DNA from: Maribacter sp.
GTDB lineage: Bacteria > Bacteroidota > Bacteroidia > Flavobacteriales > Flavobacteriaceae
Reading direction: 5' to 3'
Assembly: GCA_018679695.1 (NCBI GenBank)
Contig: JAHHKH010000065.1
Location: 1 to 5,790, forward strand
DNA: 5,790 nucleotides
Part shown: positions 1 through 5,051 of the stretch, piece after piece
Layout of the letters: each line of letters starts with the position of its first letter
How positions within the stretch are numbered: position 1 is the first letter of the stretch
Notes under the pieces: generated by a model
Seen by the model: the letters and a program-made list of their open reading frames with translations, nothing else
Told to the model about the DNA's origin: nothing
The model's database searches: none
Translations under genes and position numbers: made by a program

Positions 1-61
1 AGTTAAACCCGATAATCATTTGGTCAATAAGCCGATTTACTTAGGTCAGGCCTGTCGCTAA
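1..61 (+). CDS. Possible C-terminal end of a gene entering from the left (partial)
   Basis: A reading frame is open from the left edge and ends with TAA at 59-61, giving a tail that ends in NKPIYLGQACR. Its codons look ordinary for the neighbouring genes. The stop lies one base before the end of the convergent minus-strand gene, a spacing common for two real convergent genes. Only about 19 residues are visible, no family can be recognised, and a second frame is also open for some 13 codons, so this could be chance. No terminator hairpin is visible between the two convergent ends. Confidence 0.35.
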   Translation, partial: VKPDNHLVNKPIYLGQACR

Positions 62-62
62 T

Positions 63-479
63 TTAATCTATGTAATAGTGTTTACTAAAATGGTTTTTAA
101 GTAAATATACCTGTACCATTACAAAAAAGGCCAATCCAATAAACGCATAAACATAGATATTGGAAACCGATAAGCTTGGTAACTTGGACAAAAGGTTAAT
201 CTGACCCCACTGCTCTGTAAGATTGGAGGGTAACCAATTGAATTCCATAGTAGCATTGCCATAAATCAGAAATACAAAGATTCCGATTACAAGAACGGCC
301 ATTGCATACCAGGTTTTTTTGCCCAATAATGGTTTATATTCTAAAACCTTATTTTGTTTTTGAGCTTCGATTTTCGATATAACCGCATTGGTAAAATTCA
401 TGGAAGGTTGGTCCAAACCTTCTTGTTTTATTCTTTCCTGAATATAATCATCGAATTTCGCTTGATTATCCTTTTGCAT
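63..479 (-). CDS. Two-helix membrane protein, candidate anti-sigma factor
   Basis: This 138-residue protein has a charged N-terminal part of about 55 residues (many K, E, Q, no cysteine). A first hydrophobic helix follows at about 57-73, then a polar loop of about 34 residues, a second helix at about 108-127 and a short basic tail. The start ATG (477-479) lies inside the end of the sigma gene, so the frames overlap by 14 bases, which points to translational coupling. A small membrane protein coupled directly behind an ECF sigma gene is the standard place for its anti-sigma factor, with the N-terminal segment facing the cytoplasm to hold the sigma factor. This role is inferred from position and topology only. 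The HxxxCxxC zinc motif of ZAS-type anti-sigma factors is absent, and I do not recognise a named domain. It could instead be an unrelated membrane protein in the same operon. Confidence 0.8.
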   Translation of the reverse strand: MQKDNQAKFDDYIQERIKQEGLDQPSMNFTNAVISKIEAQKQNKVLEYKPLLGKKTWYAMAVLVIGIFVFLIYGNATMEFNWLPSNLTEQWGQINLLSKLPSLSVSNIYVYAFIGLAFFVMVQVYLLKNHFSKHYYID

Positions 480-1050
480 AATTACTGATTATTTCTGGTT
501 CCAATTTATTTATTAATACTTGCTTCAATCGCTTTCGCGCCCTGAATAATTTGACTTTTACATTATTTACACTAATGCCCATTACCTGTGCAATTTCAAA
601 TAATGAAAGCTCCTCATAATAATGGAGGGTAATCAATATACCGTCATCCCCAGGCAATAATTGCAGTGCATCCTTAATACTTTTACTCCGTTCGCTTTGC
701 TCCAACCGTTTAACAATATCCTCTTCCTCGGCGACTTGTTTTTCAGTAACCATTTCAATCGAAGTTGAATCTATCCCCCTACCCCGTTTCTTCAAATAAT
801 CCAAACTTCGGTAATAGGCAATCTTATATACCCAAGTTGAAAATTTTGAATTGCCTTTGAAACCCTCCAATCCATTATATATCTTCAGAAAAGTATCCTG
901 CGCGATTTCTTCCGCCTCTTCCCTGTTCTTGACCATTCGCATGGCCAGGGTAAAGACCATATACTTATACCGATCCATTAGGATCGTAAAGGCATTCAAA
1001 TCGCCATTCAACGTCCTTTCGACATAAGGTTGGTCTTGCTCTAGGCTCAT
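466..1050 (-). CDS. ECF-type RNA polymerase sigma-70 family factor
   Basis: The protein is an extracytoplasmic-function sigma factor that directs RNA polymerase to a small promoter set. From the start chosen here it has 194 residues. Region 2 is at about 24-90 (DRYKYMVFTLAMRMVKN, then EEAEEIAQDTFLKIYNGL and FSTWVYKIAYYRSLDYLKKR), which binds core enzyme and melts the -10 element. A linker follows, then region 4 at about 122-175 (LLPGDDGILITLHYYEELS, then the helix-turn-helix FEIAQVMGISVNNVKVKLFRARKRL), which reads the -35 element. An in-frame ATG three codons upstream (1057-1059) would give 197 residues. I prefer the ATG at 1048-1050 because the predicted ECF promoter puts its -10 element at 1062-1065 and transcription should begin near 1053-1056, past the first ATG. 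The gene overlaps the downstream membrane-protein gene by 14 bases. The family is certain; the stimulus and ECF subgroup are not visible. Confidence 0.95.
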   Translation of the reverse strand: MSLEQDQPYVERTLNGDLNAFTILMDRYKYMVFTLAMRMVKNREEAEEIAQDTFLKIYNGLEGFKGNSKFSTWVYKIAYYRSLDYLKKRGRGIDSTSIEMVTEKQVAEEEDIVKRLEQSERSKSIKDALQLLPGDDGILITLHYYEELSLFEIAQVMGISVNNVKVKLFRARKRLKQVLINKLEPEIISNYAKG

Positions 1051-1061
1051 TTGCTTCATTT

Positions 1062-1088
1062 GACGTGCAATTAAAGCACGTGGTTACA
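1062..1088 (-). promoter_or_regulatory. ECF-type promoter for the sigma/anti-sigma operon
   Basis: Read on the minus strand, TGTAACC (1088-1082) is followed after 16 nt by CGTC (1065-1062). An AAC-containing -35 and a CGTC -10 are typical of ECF promoters. The same two words at the same spacing occur on the other strand facing the divergent gene. Transcription should start about 6-9 nt beyond CGTC, just before the ATG at 1050. The sequence supports the motif; recognition by the adjacent sigma factor is inferred. Confidence 0.7.
1063..1081. repeat. Inverted repeat in the spacer of the sigma promoter
   Basis: ACGTGC (1063-1068) and GCACGT (1076-1081) are perfect 6-bp inverted arms around a 7-nt AT-rich centre. 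The repeat nearly fills the space between the predicted -35 and -10 elements and overlaps the -10. It could be an operator for a dimeric repressor, or simply chance; it has no T-run and lies upstream of the likely transcript start, so it is not a terminator. Confidence 0.4.
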
Positions 1089-1114
1089 TAAAATAGGAAA
1101 AAAACATGAATTGG

Positions 1115-1141
1115 TGTAACCTTGTTTAAAAAGCTGTCGTC
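1115..1141 (+). promoter_or_regulatory. ECF-type promoter for the divergent membrane-protein gene
   Basis: TGTAACC (1115-1121) is followed after 16 nt by CGTC (1138-1141), an ECF-type -35/-10 pair identical in core words and spacing to the one facing the sigma gene. The expected start near 1147-1150 leaves an AT-rich leader of about 38 nt before the ATG at 1187. The two -35 elements are back to back, 26 nt apart. Control by the neighbouring sigma factor is an inference. Confidence 0.72.
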
Positions 1142-1186
1142 CTACAGAGCGAATGGGTTTATTAATCAATTAAAAATAATTAAATC

Positions 1187-1546
1187 ATGGTAGGACCAGT
1201 ATTTATTTTCATCAGTTTATTCATAGTTATTTTTGGCATAGCTTACCTTCACTTTTCAACCAGGAACAAAGAACGTTTGGCACTTATCGAAAAAGGGGCC
1301 GAAGCAAGTATTTTCGTAAAAGGGAAAAGGGAAAGGGCCGCTCCCGTTTGGAAAGTGCTTATTTTAAATCTAGCATTGCTATTAATGGGAATTGGAGCTG
1401 GAATAATGATAGGGGGCGTTTTGGGAACGAATTTGAATGTAGATTGGGAAATTGCCATGCCAGGTTCGATTTTTCTAATGGCCGGCACTGGCTTGTTGGT
1501 AGGTTTCTTCTTGACGAAAAAGTTGGACAAGGAAGATATGGATTAA
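1187..1546 (+). CDS. Three-helix inner-membrane protein, DUF6249-like
   Basis: This is a 119-residue protein with three hydrophobic helices at about 4-22, 55-79 and 88-108. Between the first two lies a charged cytoplasmic-type loop carrying the segment TRNKERLALIEKGAEASIF. The C-terminal tail is acidic and lysine-rich (KKLDKEDMD). The pattern of a first helix, then an 'ERxALIEKGA' segment, then two glycine-rich helices resembles the small Bacteroidota membrane proteins grouped as DUF6249. I make that assignment from memory of the pattern, not from a search. The biochemical function is unknown. The gene is divergent from the sigma gene and is preceded by a copy of the same ECF-type promoter, so it is probably a target of that sigma factor and part of an envelope response. 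It is followed by its own terminator and appears to be a single-gene transcript. Confidence 0.88.
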   Translation: MVGPVFIFISLFIVIFGIAYLHFSTRNKERLALIEKGAEASIFVKGKRERAAPVWKVLILNLALLLMGIGAGIMIGGVLGTNLNVDWEIAMPGSIFLMAGTGLLVGFFLTKKLDKEDMD

Positions 1547-1570
1547 CCTAACCACAGAAATATTCACAAT

Positions 1571-1605
1571 AAACCACGCTCTATCGATCGTGGTTTTTTA
1601 TTTTT
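1571..1605 (+). terminator. Rho-independent terminator after the DUF6249-like gene
   Basis: AAACCACG (1571-1578) pairs with CGTGGTTT (1589-1596) around a 10-nt loop and is followed by a T-rich run to 1605 broken by a single A. It works for rightward transcription only. The T-run ends just five bases before the ATG of the next gene, which is unusually tight. Confidence 0.85.
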
Positions 1606-1610
1606 ATATT

Positions 1611-2243
1611 ATGAAGGTAATTTCAACAAATATTGGCAATCCGACTACAATTACCTGGAAGGGGAAGGTCGAACAAACAGGTATTTTTAAATACCCAACA
1701 AGTGAAGCGTTATTTTTAGGCAAGACAGATGTTTTAAAGGATACTGTTATCGACCGAAAAAACCATGCAGGAACTAATAAGGCCTGTTATTTGTTTTCGG
1801 CAGACCAATATCCCTATTGGAAAAAGTTATATACACAACTGGAATGGGATTGGGGTATGTTCGGTGAAAACCTGACTATCGCAGGTCTGAATGAGGACGA
1901 AATTCGTATCGGAGATATTTATAAGATAGGAGGAGCTTTGGTACAAATATCACAACCCAGGGAGCCATGCTACAAATTGGGAGTTAGATTTGGAACCCAG
2001 GAAATTCTAAAACAATTCATTGACCGCGCATTTCCAGGGACCTATGTGCGCATATTGCAAGAGGGGGAGGTCAAAACAACCGATGAACTATTATTGGTTG
2101 AAAGGTCAAAAAACACGCTCACAGTAAAGCAATTCTACGAGTTGTTATATGTCAAGAAAAAAGATTTGGAAATCGTAAAGCTTGCCATAAACAATCCATC
2201 GCTTCCGGAATACAAAAAAGCTCGTTTAAAAAAATATCTTTAA
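1611..2243 (+). CDS. MOSC domain protein, YiiM-like
   Basis: This is a 210-residue member of the MOSC family, related to the C-terminal domain of molybdenum cofactor sulfurase. The layout follows E. coli YiiM, which protects against N-hydroxylated purines such as 6-hydroxylaminopurine. Visible family marks are DRKNHAGTNKACYLFS (48-63, matching the usual 'DR..HGG..KAVYAY'), FGENLTI (84-90), GD at 101-102, and QPREPCYKLGVRFG (115-128) with Cys120 as the conserved cysteine expected to bind the cofactor. The C-terminal helical part from about 169 fits the YiiM three-alpha domain. ATG 1611 is used; an in-frame GTG at 1590 would begin inside the terminator hairpin and is rejected. No convincing promoter is seen between the terminator and the start. 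A DoxX-like gene follows 47 bases downstream with no terminator between, so they may share a transcript. Family confidence is high; the exact substrate is inferred. Confidence 0.93.
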   Translation: MKVISTNIGNPTTITWKGKVEQTGIFKYPTSEALFLGKTDVLKDTVIDRKNHAGTNKACYLFSADQYPYWKKLYTQLEWDWGMFGENLTIAGLNEDEIRIGDIYKIGGALVQISQPREPCYKLGVRFGTQEILKQFIDRAFPGTYVRILQEGEVKTTDELLLVERSKNTLTVKQFYELLYVKKKDLEIVKLAINNPSLPEYKKARLKKYL

Positions 2244-2256
2244 ATTCACGGTATAA

Positions 2257-2283
2257 GCTAATCATAAGCTGAACGCTAATCAT
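2257..2283 (+). repeat. 9-bp direct repeat in the gap before the DoxX-like gene
   Basis: GCTAATCAT occurs at 2257-2265 and again at 2275-2283, a period of 18 bp, with ATAAGCT also present twice in the same stretch. The repeat ends 7 bases before the DoxX-like start. It might be a protein-binding site or a small local duplication; there is no other evidence for function. Confidence 0.35.
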
Positions 2284-2290
2284 TTAAAGC

Positions 2291-2650
2291 ATGAGTTCTC
2301 CCTGGCATTTGTACTTTATGGCCGCAATGTATATTATTGCAGGGATAATGCATTTTATCAAACCGAAGGCGTACCTCCGTATTATGCCCAGATATTTACC
2401 TGAACATAAATTATTGGTTGGTTTAAGTGGTCTGGCCGAAATTATCCTGGGTATCGGATTGTGTTTTTCTTTGACTAAGAACAGTGCTGTATATGCAATA
2501 ATCCTAATGCTTATTTTTTTTCTACCTGTACATTTTTATATGCTCTCGGGCGAAAAAGCTGCAGCTGGCATCCCAAAATGGATCCTACTTCTAAGAATAC
2601 CGCTTCAATTTGGGCTAATGTATTGGGCCTATACCTATTTACAATACTGA
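2291..2650 (+). CDS. DoxX-like family integral membrane protein
   Basis: This is a 119-residue hydrophobic protein with four helices at about 6-24, 42-60, 66-84 and 96-116, the usual size and topology of the DoxX/DoxD-like group. Family-type marks include IAGIMHFIKPKAYLRIMPRY (16-35), where a histidine and proline close helix 1, then SGLAEIILGIG (46-56) with the glutamate of helix 2, and LRIPLQ (101-106) at the start of helix 4. Proteins of this group are often found with redox or stress genes, but no activity can be assigned to this one. It starts 47 bases after the MOSC gene, without an intervening terminator, and is followed directly by a bidirectional terminator. Co-transcription with the MOSC gene is likely but not shown, and no clear separate promoter was found in the gap. 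Confidence 0.88.
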   Translation: MSSPWHLYFMAAMYIIAGIMHFIKPKAYLRIMPRYLPEHKLLVGLSGLAEIILGIGLCFSLTKNSAVYAIILMLIFFLPVHFYMLSGEKAAAGIPKWILLLRIPLQFGLMYWAYTYLQY

Positions 2651-2651
2651 C

Positions 2652-2684
2652 AAAAAAAAGAGGGCTCCTGCCCCCTTTTTCTTC
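2652..2684. terminator. Bidirectional terminator between convergent genes
   Basis: AAAAAGAGGG (2655-2664) pairs with CCCCCTTTTT (2671-2680) around a 6-nt loop, with one A-C mismatch. The right side continues as a T/C-rich run and the left side has eight A residues, so each strand reads as hairpin plus U-run. It sits between the convergent DoxX-like gene and the secreted-protein gene and can stop both transcripts. Confidence 0.85.
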
Positions 2685-2704
2685 TCGAACTAAATAAAAC
2701 TACC

Positions 2705-3289
2705 TTAATTAACAACAATATTCTCATAGTAAGTACCATTACTATTCTTGACTACAACGGTATAATCGTCAGCTTTTGCTGATTTAAAGTTAAAGGCCTT
2801 CTCAATAATAGTCTCGCTCGTCAAATCTTGTTCAAATACCAATCCAAGATTACCATCATATACTTTTATCTCTACCTCATCCTTCTGAAGGTTGAGTAGG
2901 TTTAGGTATATCATATGAGCACTTTTTCTAAAGAATGGTTTTAACACCTCATTGCTTTCAATGACGCTAGACACTTCATCTTCAACACTTAGGGTATACG
3001 TTATTGACTTTAAGGCATTCTCCATAGTAAAGAAGTAAATGCCGTTTTCAAGTTTCTTTAAATCAAACCTTTTGGAATAGACTTCATCGGAAACATTTTC
3101 GGAATACAATATATTATTTTGATTATCCAAAAACTTGATTTTGGTCTCTTCGGATTGTGTTTCCAACACAAATACTAAACTTCTGGTTTCATTGTTCACT
3201 ATTAGATTTAGTTTCGGTTCTTTAGCCATACCAACTGTGGTAGTCAACATAAAGGCAACGATTGCGGTAAATTTCATAATTGTTTTCAT
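2705..3289 (-). CDS. Secreted protein with two repeated beta-rich units
   Basis: This 194-residue protein begins with a Sec signal peptide: MKTIMKF, a hydrophobic core at about 7-18, and a likely signal peptidase I cleavage after VGMA at residue 22. There is no lipobox cysteine, so it should be soluble in the periplasm or exported. The mature part looks like an internal duplication. Residues about 27-102 (core IKFLDNQNNILYSENVSDE, then GIYFFTM) and about 125-193 (core IKVYDGNLGLVFEQDLTSE, then DYTVVV) share the order 'IK..D......F....S.E ... Y.......'. These short alternating strands recall the beta-sandwich sorting domains of type IX-secreted proteins, but the usual C-terminal lysine-rich ending is missing. 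I do not recognise a characterised family. It is a single gene, divergent from the araC-type gene and convergent with the DoxX-like gene. Function unknown. Confidence 0.9.
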   Translation of the reverse strand: MKTIMKFTAIVAFMLTTTVGMAKEPKLNLIVNNETRSLVFVLETQSEETKIKFLDNQNNILYSENVSDEVYSKRFDLKKLENGIYFFTMENALKSITYTLSVEDEVSSVIESNEVLKPFFRKSAHMIYLNLLNLQKDEVEIKVYDGNLGLVFEQDLTSETIIEKAFNFKSAKADDYTVVVKNSNGTYYENIVVN

Positions 3290-3306
3290 AACATTTTAAT
3301 TTTAAG

Positions 3307-3337
3307 GATTAATGAATAAATTTTGATTGATGAATAA
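3307..3337. repeat. 18-bp-period direct repeat in the leader of the secreted-protein gene
   Basis: GATTAATGAATAA (3307-3319) and GATTGATGAATAA (3325-3337) match at 12 of 13 positions. They lie 18-48 bases upstream of the secreted-protein start, inside its probable untranslated leader. The stretch is very AT-rich, so chance is possible. Confidence 0.35.
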
Positions 3338-3381
3338 TTCCTTTTCTTTTCTATTTATTGGGTTCATGATTAATAACAGGG

Positions 3382-3389
3382 CAAACTTA
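3382..3389 (-). promoter_or_regulatory. Possible -7 promoter element for the secreted-protein gene
   Basis: On the minus strand this reads TAAGTTTG, a perfect match to the Bacteroidota -7 consensus TAnnTTTG. It would give a leader of about 85 nt. No TTG lies at the expected 17-23 nt upstream; the nearest on that strand is 26 nt away (3418-3416), so the call rests on one half-site. Confidence 0.4.
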
Positions 3390-3472
3390 CTTCGGCAATA
3401 TCCGACTCACTACATCAAGTTTTTCCAATTTCTATGGTATTTTACCAATAATTTAGGTTAAGATAATGTTAA

Positions 3473-3514
3473 GGGGTAATTTCGCATAGATTTGAGATAA
3501 TTTTGCAAAGTTTG
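3473..3514 (+). promoter_or_regulatory. Tandem 21-bp direct repeat, candidate operator of the AraC-type regulator
   Basis: Two 21-bp units (3473-3493 and 3494-3514) agree at about 15 positions, with the cores TAATTTCGCA and TAATTTTGCA. A spacing of two helical turns in direct orientation, with the promoter-proximal unit running into the -33 element, is the classical arrangement for AraC-family activators. Binding by the gene product just downstream is inferred. Confidence 0.45.
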
Positions 3515-3539
3515 ATTAAAAGTACCCTTAGTAACTTTG
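3511..3539 (+). promoter_or_regulatory. Bacteroidota-type promoter of the araC-alkB-like operon
   Basis: TTTG (3511-3514), 17 nt, then TAACTTTG (3532-3539) match the Bacteroidota -33 and -7 consensus. Transcription would start near 3545-3547, leaving a leader of about 14 nt to the ATG at 3560. It decides against the upstream TTG start at 3503. A second -7-like word, TAATTTTG at 3498-3505, has no TTG at the right distance. Confidence 0.6.
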
Positions 3540-3559
3540 CCATATATAAACGAATTGAT

Positions 3560-4432
3560 ATGCTAAAGCAGAAACCTACTTTCGAAGCTATTGAGCCCAA
3601 TTTTGGACATTCCTATATGTATCAAAAATTTGACGCTTCAAAAAACAACAAGAATAATAAATGGCACTATCATCCCGAAATAGAACTGGTTTATGTTAAT
3701 GGTGGGGCAGGGAAACGCCAGATAGGTAGTAACCTATCCTATTATACCAACGGTACGCTTATTTTAATCGGCAGTAATATGCCACATTGTGGATTTACCG
3801 ATGAGTTAACAGGAAATAGAAGTGAGACGGTTATTCAAATGAAAACAAATTTTCTAGGAAATGATTTCCTTGATATTCCTGAAATGAAAAAAATCCAAAA
3901 TATATTTGAAGTTGCAAAGGCCGGTGTAGTTTTCTTTGGAAATACCAAGGCGCAGATTGGGAAAAAAATGGAAGCCTTGGAACACCTATCCAGTTTTGAG
4001 CGCTTATTGTCCATACTCGATATTCTAAATGGATTGGGAAACACAGAGGAGTTTAGGATATTAAATGCCCATGGTTATTCTCTTGAAGCCGATACAAAAG
4101 ATAATGATCGCATTAACATTGTATTTAACTATGTTAAGAACCATTTTAGGGAAGAAATCACATTATTGGAAATTTCCGACATGGTGAGCATGACCGTACC
4201 CTCCTTTTGTCGCTATTTCAAAAAAATAACCAATAAGACGTTCGTGCAATTTATAAATGAATATCGTCTCGTGCACGCTTCCAAATTATTGGCGGAACAA
4301 CCATTGAGCATTACCGAAGTATGCTTTGAGTGTGGATTCAATAATTTTTCCCACTTTAACAAGTCATTTAAAGCTTTTACGGGTCAAAATCCTTCAACGT
4401 ATCGAAAACAATTAACAACCATTTTAAAATAA
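3560..4432 (+). CDS. AraC/XylS-family transcriptional regulator
   Basis: This is a 290-residue DNA-binding regulator. The N-terminal half is a cupin-like sensor fold: WHYHPEIELVYVNGGAGKRQ (35-54) is the typical 'H.H.E.EL.YV..G.G' opening, and NGTLILIGSNMPHCGF (64-79) is the 'GD..l..P..pH' equivalent. The C-terminal half from about 184 to 285 holds the two helix-turn-helix motifs. The first is around EITLLEISDMVSMTVPSFCR (199-218); the second is ITEVCFECGFNNFSHFNKSF (251-270), followed by the family signature ending FTGQNPSTYRK. Length matches full-size family members. The frame opens at a TTG at 3503, but that lies upstream of the predicted transcript start, so ATG 3560 is used. The stop overlaps the next start (TAATG), so it is coupled to the alkB-like gene. 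The ligand is unknown; it lacks the Ada methyl-acceptor domain. Confidence 0.95.
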   Translation: MLKQKPTFEAIEPNFGHSYMYQKFDASKNNKNNKWHYHPEIELVYVNGGAGKRQIGSNLSYYTNGTLILIGSNMPHCGFTDELTGNRSETVIQMKTNFLGNDFLDIPEMKKIQNIFEVAKAGVVFFGNTKAQIGKKMEALEHLSSFERLLSILDILNGLGNTEEFRILNAHGYSLEADTKDNDRINIVFNYVKNHFREEITLLEISDMVSMTVPSFCRYFKKITNKTFVQFINEYRLVHASKLLAEQPLSITEVCFECGFNNFSHFNKSFKAFTGQNPSTYRKQLTTILK

Positions 4433-5022
4433 TGGCCCTGGATAAACTACAGCTTGACCTGATTGATAGCGATATTAGCTATTATCCCAACTTTATCGAT
4501 ATTCCTAAAGCCAATGTTTATTTCAATCATTTTCGAAGTACAATTCCATGGCAACAAGATGATATCAAGGTGTTTGGCAAAGTGTACCAACAACCAAGAC
4601 TTACTGCATTGTATGGTACGGTGAACAAAACATATTCCTATTCCAACATTGTTATGAGACCCAGACCCTTTACAATGGAATTAATGGAGATCAAAAAGAA
4701 ATTAGTGGAAGTTATAGCTGTTGATTTCAATGCCTGTCTATTAAACCGCTACAGAGATGGGAAAGACAGCAATGGTTGGCATGCAGATGATGAAAAGGAA
4801 TTGGGGCAAAACCCCATTATCGCCTCGATAAGCCTTGGTCAGGAACGACCATTTAATTTACGTCACAAAAAAGATAAGGCACTAAGGCATAAAATTATGC
4901 TGGAACATGGAAGCCTTTTGCTAATGAAGGAAGAAACCCAGCACTTTTGGCATCATCAAGTACCAAAGACATCAAAAACTATAGGCGAGCGTATTAATTT
5001 GACTTTTAGAATTCTGAAATAA
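4432..5022 (+). CDS. AlkB-like 2-oxoglutarate- and Fe(II)-dependent dioxygenase
   Basis: This 196-residue protein belongs to the AlkB family, which oxidatively removes alkyl groups from damaged nucleic-acid bases using iron, oxygen and 2-oxoglutarate. It resembles the ALKBH2/ALKBH3 branch more than E. coli AlkB: QPRLTALYG (54-62), FNACLLNRYRDGKDSNGWHA (99-118) and PIIASISLGQERPFNLRHKK (128-147). The iron ligands are His117 and Asp119 (HAD) with His175 in HFWHHQVPK as the likely third ligand. Arg187 and Arg193 in RINLTFR are the expected 2-oxoglutarate and fold-defining arginines. All catalytic residues are present and length is normal for the bacterial branch. Its ATG overlaps the stop codon of the AraC-type regulator by one base, so the two are translated from one message, and a strong hairpin follows immediately. 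DNA alkylation repair is the expected role; RNA substrates cannot be excluded. Confidence 0.95.
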   Translation: MALDKLQLDLIDSDISYYPNFIDIPKANVYFNHFRSTIPWQQDDIKVFGKVYQQPRLTALYGTVNKTYSYSNIVMRPRPFTMELMEIKKKLVEVIAVDFNACLLNRYRDGKDSNGWHADDEKELGQNPIIASISLGQERPFNLRHKKDKALRHKIMLEHGSLLLMKEETQHFWHHQVPKTSKTIGERINLTFRILK

Positions 5023-5051
5023 AAAAAATCGGCCCACAACCGATTTTTTTT
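5021..5051. terminator. Strong terminator after the alkB-like gene, symmetric
   Basis: Eight A residues plus TCGG (5021-5032) pair with CCGA plus eight T residues (5040-5051) around the 7-nt loop CCCACAA. The stem starts within the TAA stop codon. Because it has A-run and T-run on opposite sides, it can also stop leftward transcripts from the nuclease gene. Confidence 0.88.

Noticed and set aside
17..19. Minus-strand ATG beginning MIIGFN at the left edge
   Set aside because: Only six codons are visible and the plus-strand frame over the same bases is a better candidate, so nothing can be supported.
1249..1530. Minus-strand open frame of 93 codons
   Set aside because: It lies wholly opposite the DUF6249-like gene, has an implausible lysine- and proline-rich composition, and is the antisense shadow of that gene.
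1348..1551. Plus-strand open frame of 67 codons
   Set aside because: It is a shifted-frame shadow inside the DUF6249-like gene, with no promoter or recognisable protein.
1590..1610. GTG upstream start for the MOSC gene
   Set aside because: It falls in the 3' arm of the terminator and adds residues encoded by its T-run; ATG 1611 fits the family N-terminus.
3503..3559. TTG upstream start for the AraC-type gene
   Set aside because: The extra codons cover the predicted -33 and -7 promoter elements, so they should not be in the message.
3835..4044. Minus-strand open frame of 69 codons
   Set aside because: It is antisense to the AraC-type gene, with no supporting motif or control signal.
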